Position numbers and translations under genes: made by a program | From: Methylorubrum extorquens | GTDB taxonomy: Bacteria; Pseudomonadota; Alphaproteobacteria; Rhizobiales; Beijerinckiaceae | Direction of reading: 5' to 3' | Assembly (NCBI GenBank): GCA_019695455.1 | Contig: JAEUAC010000100.1 | Span: forward strand, 1 to 6,444 | DNA: 6,444 bases | Notes under the pieces: generated by a model | Database searches by the model: none | Told to the model about the DNA's origin: nothing | The model's input: only the letters and a program-made list of their open reading frames with translations | Shown: positions 5,403 through 6,444 of the stretch, one piece after another | Numbering within the stretch: the stretch's first letter is position 1 | How the letters are laid out: each line of letters starts with the position of its first letter

Positions 5403-6347
5403 TCAGTACCCGGTCGTCCGGTCGACCTCGTTGCCGAGCCGCTCGCCGGCCTCGTGCCGGCGGATCTGCGCCGCGATGGCGGTCGCGATCGCCTCCGGGT
5501 CGGAATTGGCCGCGTTGTGGGGCGTGATGGCCACCTTCGGATGGCGCCAGAGCGGCGATCCGGCGGGCAGCGGCTCCGTCCCGAACACGTCGAGCGACGC
5601 GAAGGCGAGCGTCCCGTCGTCGAGCGCGGCCAGGATGTCGGGCTCGACCTGCAGGCCGCCCCGGCCCGCATTGACCAGGATGGGGCCGCCGAGGCGGCCG
5701 TCCCGCGCCAGCCGGGCGAAGAGGCGCCCGTCGAGGATGCCGCGCGTCGCGGGCGTGAGGGGCAGGAGGCAGACCAGGATGTCGGTGCGGCCGAGGAACG
5801 CGTCGAGCTCGGCCTCGCCCGCATAGGTGCGGATGCCCTCGAGGCTCTTCGGCGAGCGGCTCCAGCCGGCCACGTCGAATCCCATCACGGCGAGCTTGCG
5901 GGCGGCGTCCGTGCCCAGCACGCCCGTCCCGAGGATCCCCACCCGGACGTCGCGCGCGGCCGGCTGGTCGCGCTCGTCGAACCAGCGGCCCTCGCGCTGC
6001 TGGGCGGCGTAAAGGAAGTGCCGGCGCAGGTGCATCAGGCACTGCATGACGACGTATTCGCTCATGCGGTTGGTCAGGTCCGGATCGACCACGCGCAGGA
6101 TCGGCACTGCCGGCAGGGTCGCGTCGCCGATCAGGTGGTCGACGCCGGCCCCGAGCGAGAAGATCGCCCGGAGGTTCGGCAGGCCCGCGAAGGTCGCGGG
6201 CGTGTGCTTCCAGGAGGCCGCGTAGAGGATCGAGGCCGGGTCGTGGCCGTCGCCGGTCGCGACGACCGGCCGGTCCGGCAGCACGCGGCGGAACCGGTCC
6301 AGCCAGGGCGCCGTGTCCCAGCCCGTGATGGCGACGAGGAGTGTCAT
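5403..6347 (-). CDS. ghrA: 2-hydroxyacid dehydrogenase, glyoxylate/hydroxypyruvate reductase A-like
   Basis: The protein has 314 residues, close to E. coli GhrA (312). The family reduces glyoxylate and hydroxypyruvate to glycolate and glycerate in the cytosol. The order of motifs fits: SLGAGVDH (64-71) in the substrate domain, the dinucleotide-binding GILGTGVLG (137-145; GxGxxG at 140-145), VNAGRGG with catalytic Arg229 (225-231), DVFGTEPLP with Glu258 (253-261), and TPHNAA with catalytic His277 (275-280). GWSRS (161-165) after the second strand is typical of the NADPH-preferring GhrA branch: Ser163 and Arg164 would meet the 2'-phosphate. The start is ATG at 6347, overlapping the upstream gene's stop as ATGA, which explains why no Shine-Dalgarno is seen. 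If the host is a serine-cycle methylotroph, this would be a second reductase beside the main HprA. Substrate is inferred from family and not proven. Confidence 0.9.
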   Translation of the reverse strand: MTLLVAITGWDTAPWLDRFRRVLPDRPVVATGDGHDPASILYAASWKHTPATFAGLPNLRAIFSLGAGVDHLIGDATLPAVPILRVVDPDLTNRMSEYVVMQCLMHLRRHFLYAAQQREGRWFDERDQPAARDVRVGILGTGVLGTDAARKLAVMGFDVAGWSRSPKSLEGIRTYAGEAELDAFLGRTDILVCLLPLTPATRGILDGRLFARLARDGRLGGPILVNAGRGGLQVEPDILAALDDGTLAFASLDVFGTEPLPAGSPLWRHPKVAITPHNAANSDPEAIATAIAAQIRRHEAGERLGNEVDRTTGY

Positions 6348-6444
6348 GCGGGAATGCGCTCGCGGATGAGGGACGGCGCCGGGACGGCGCTGCCCGGCGG
6401 CAGGACGGCATAGGCGCCGGCGAGGCGGGACGAGGCCGACGGCA
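6344..6444 (-). CDS. Partial gene (C-terminal end), unidentified
   Basis: An open frame enters from the right edge and ends at a TGA (6346-6344) that overlaps the ATG of the ghrA-like gene. The visible 32 residues begin with PSASSRLAGAYAV, then continue LPPGSAVPAPSLIRERIPA, and stop. Third codon positions are almost all G or C (all but TAT, ATT and GCA), as in the real genes here, and the 4-bp overlap is typical of translationally coupled genes. I do not recognise the family from this tail. It is probably in one operon with the reductase. Confidence 0.6.
   Translation of the reverse strand, partial: PSASSRLAGAYAVLPPGSAVPAPSLIRERIPA

Noticed and set aside
5309..5527. Small plus-strand frame starting in the low-GC spacer (MRTTIVDLISTVSAVLLYRS)
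   Set aside because: The first part looks protein-like, but there is no Shine-Dalgarno and more than half of it runs antisense through the reductase gene with shadow-frame composition.

Overview
The window is about 70% GC, with strong G/C preference at third codon positions and nearly full coding on both strands. The protein set (a CenR/OtpR-type response regulator, an alphaproteobacterial ExoIII, a PAS-GGDEF-EAL protein, a GhrA-type reductase) points to an alphaproteobacterium of the order Hyphomicrobiales. A Methylobacterium-like genome is my best guess, from composition and protein style only. I see no tRNA, rRNA, CRISPR, insertion sequence or other sign of recent transfer; this looks like ordinary chromosome.

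Left part (1-1800): a short L,D-transpeptidase-fold gene on the minus strand faces, across 85 bp, a plus-strand pair. The pair is an OmpR-family response regulator that resembles CenR/OtpR, followed 10 bp later by a stand-alone cyclic-nucleotide-binding-domain protein. CenR-type regulators are known for cell-envelope control, so a peptidoglycan enzyme next door makes functional sense, though the link is inferred.

Middle (1803-3033): xthA (exonuclease III) lies on the minus strand, tail to tail with the cNMP-binding gene and only 3 bp from it. It starts at GTG behind a clear GGAGG. A 145-bp divergent spacer with a perfect 8-bp hairpin separates it from a plus-strand gene for a small helical protein of unknown function.

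Right part (3044-6444): a 697-residue cytosolic c-di-GMP protein on the minus strand carries two duplicated PAS domains, a GGDEF domain (SGDEF, no I-site) and an EAL domain with the recognisable catalytic residues. Upstream of it is a 265-bp spacer, visibly lower in GC, that holds a long hairpin and two other palindromes. Beyond that, also on the minus strand, is a GhrA-like 2-hydroxyacid dehydrogenase whose start overlaps (ATGA) the end of an unidentified gene running off the right edge.

No clearly new system is visible. The points most worth a second look are the envelope-linked CenR/cNMP/L,D-transpeptidase cluster with an altered nucleotide-binding cassette, the PAS duplication in the c-di-GMP protein, and the structured low-GC spacer upstream of it.
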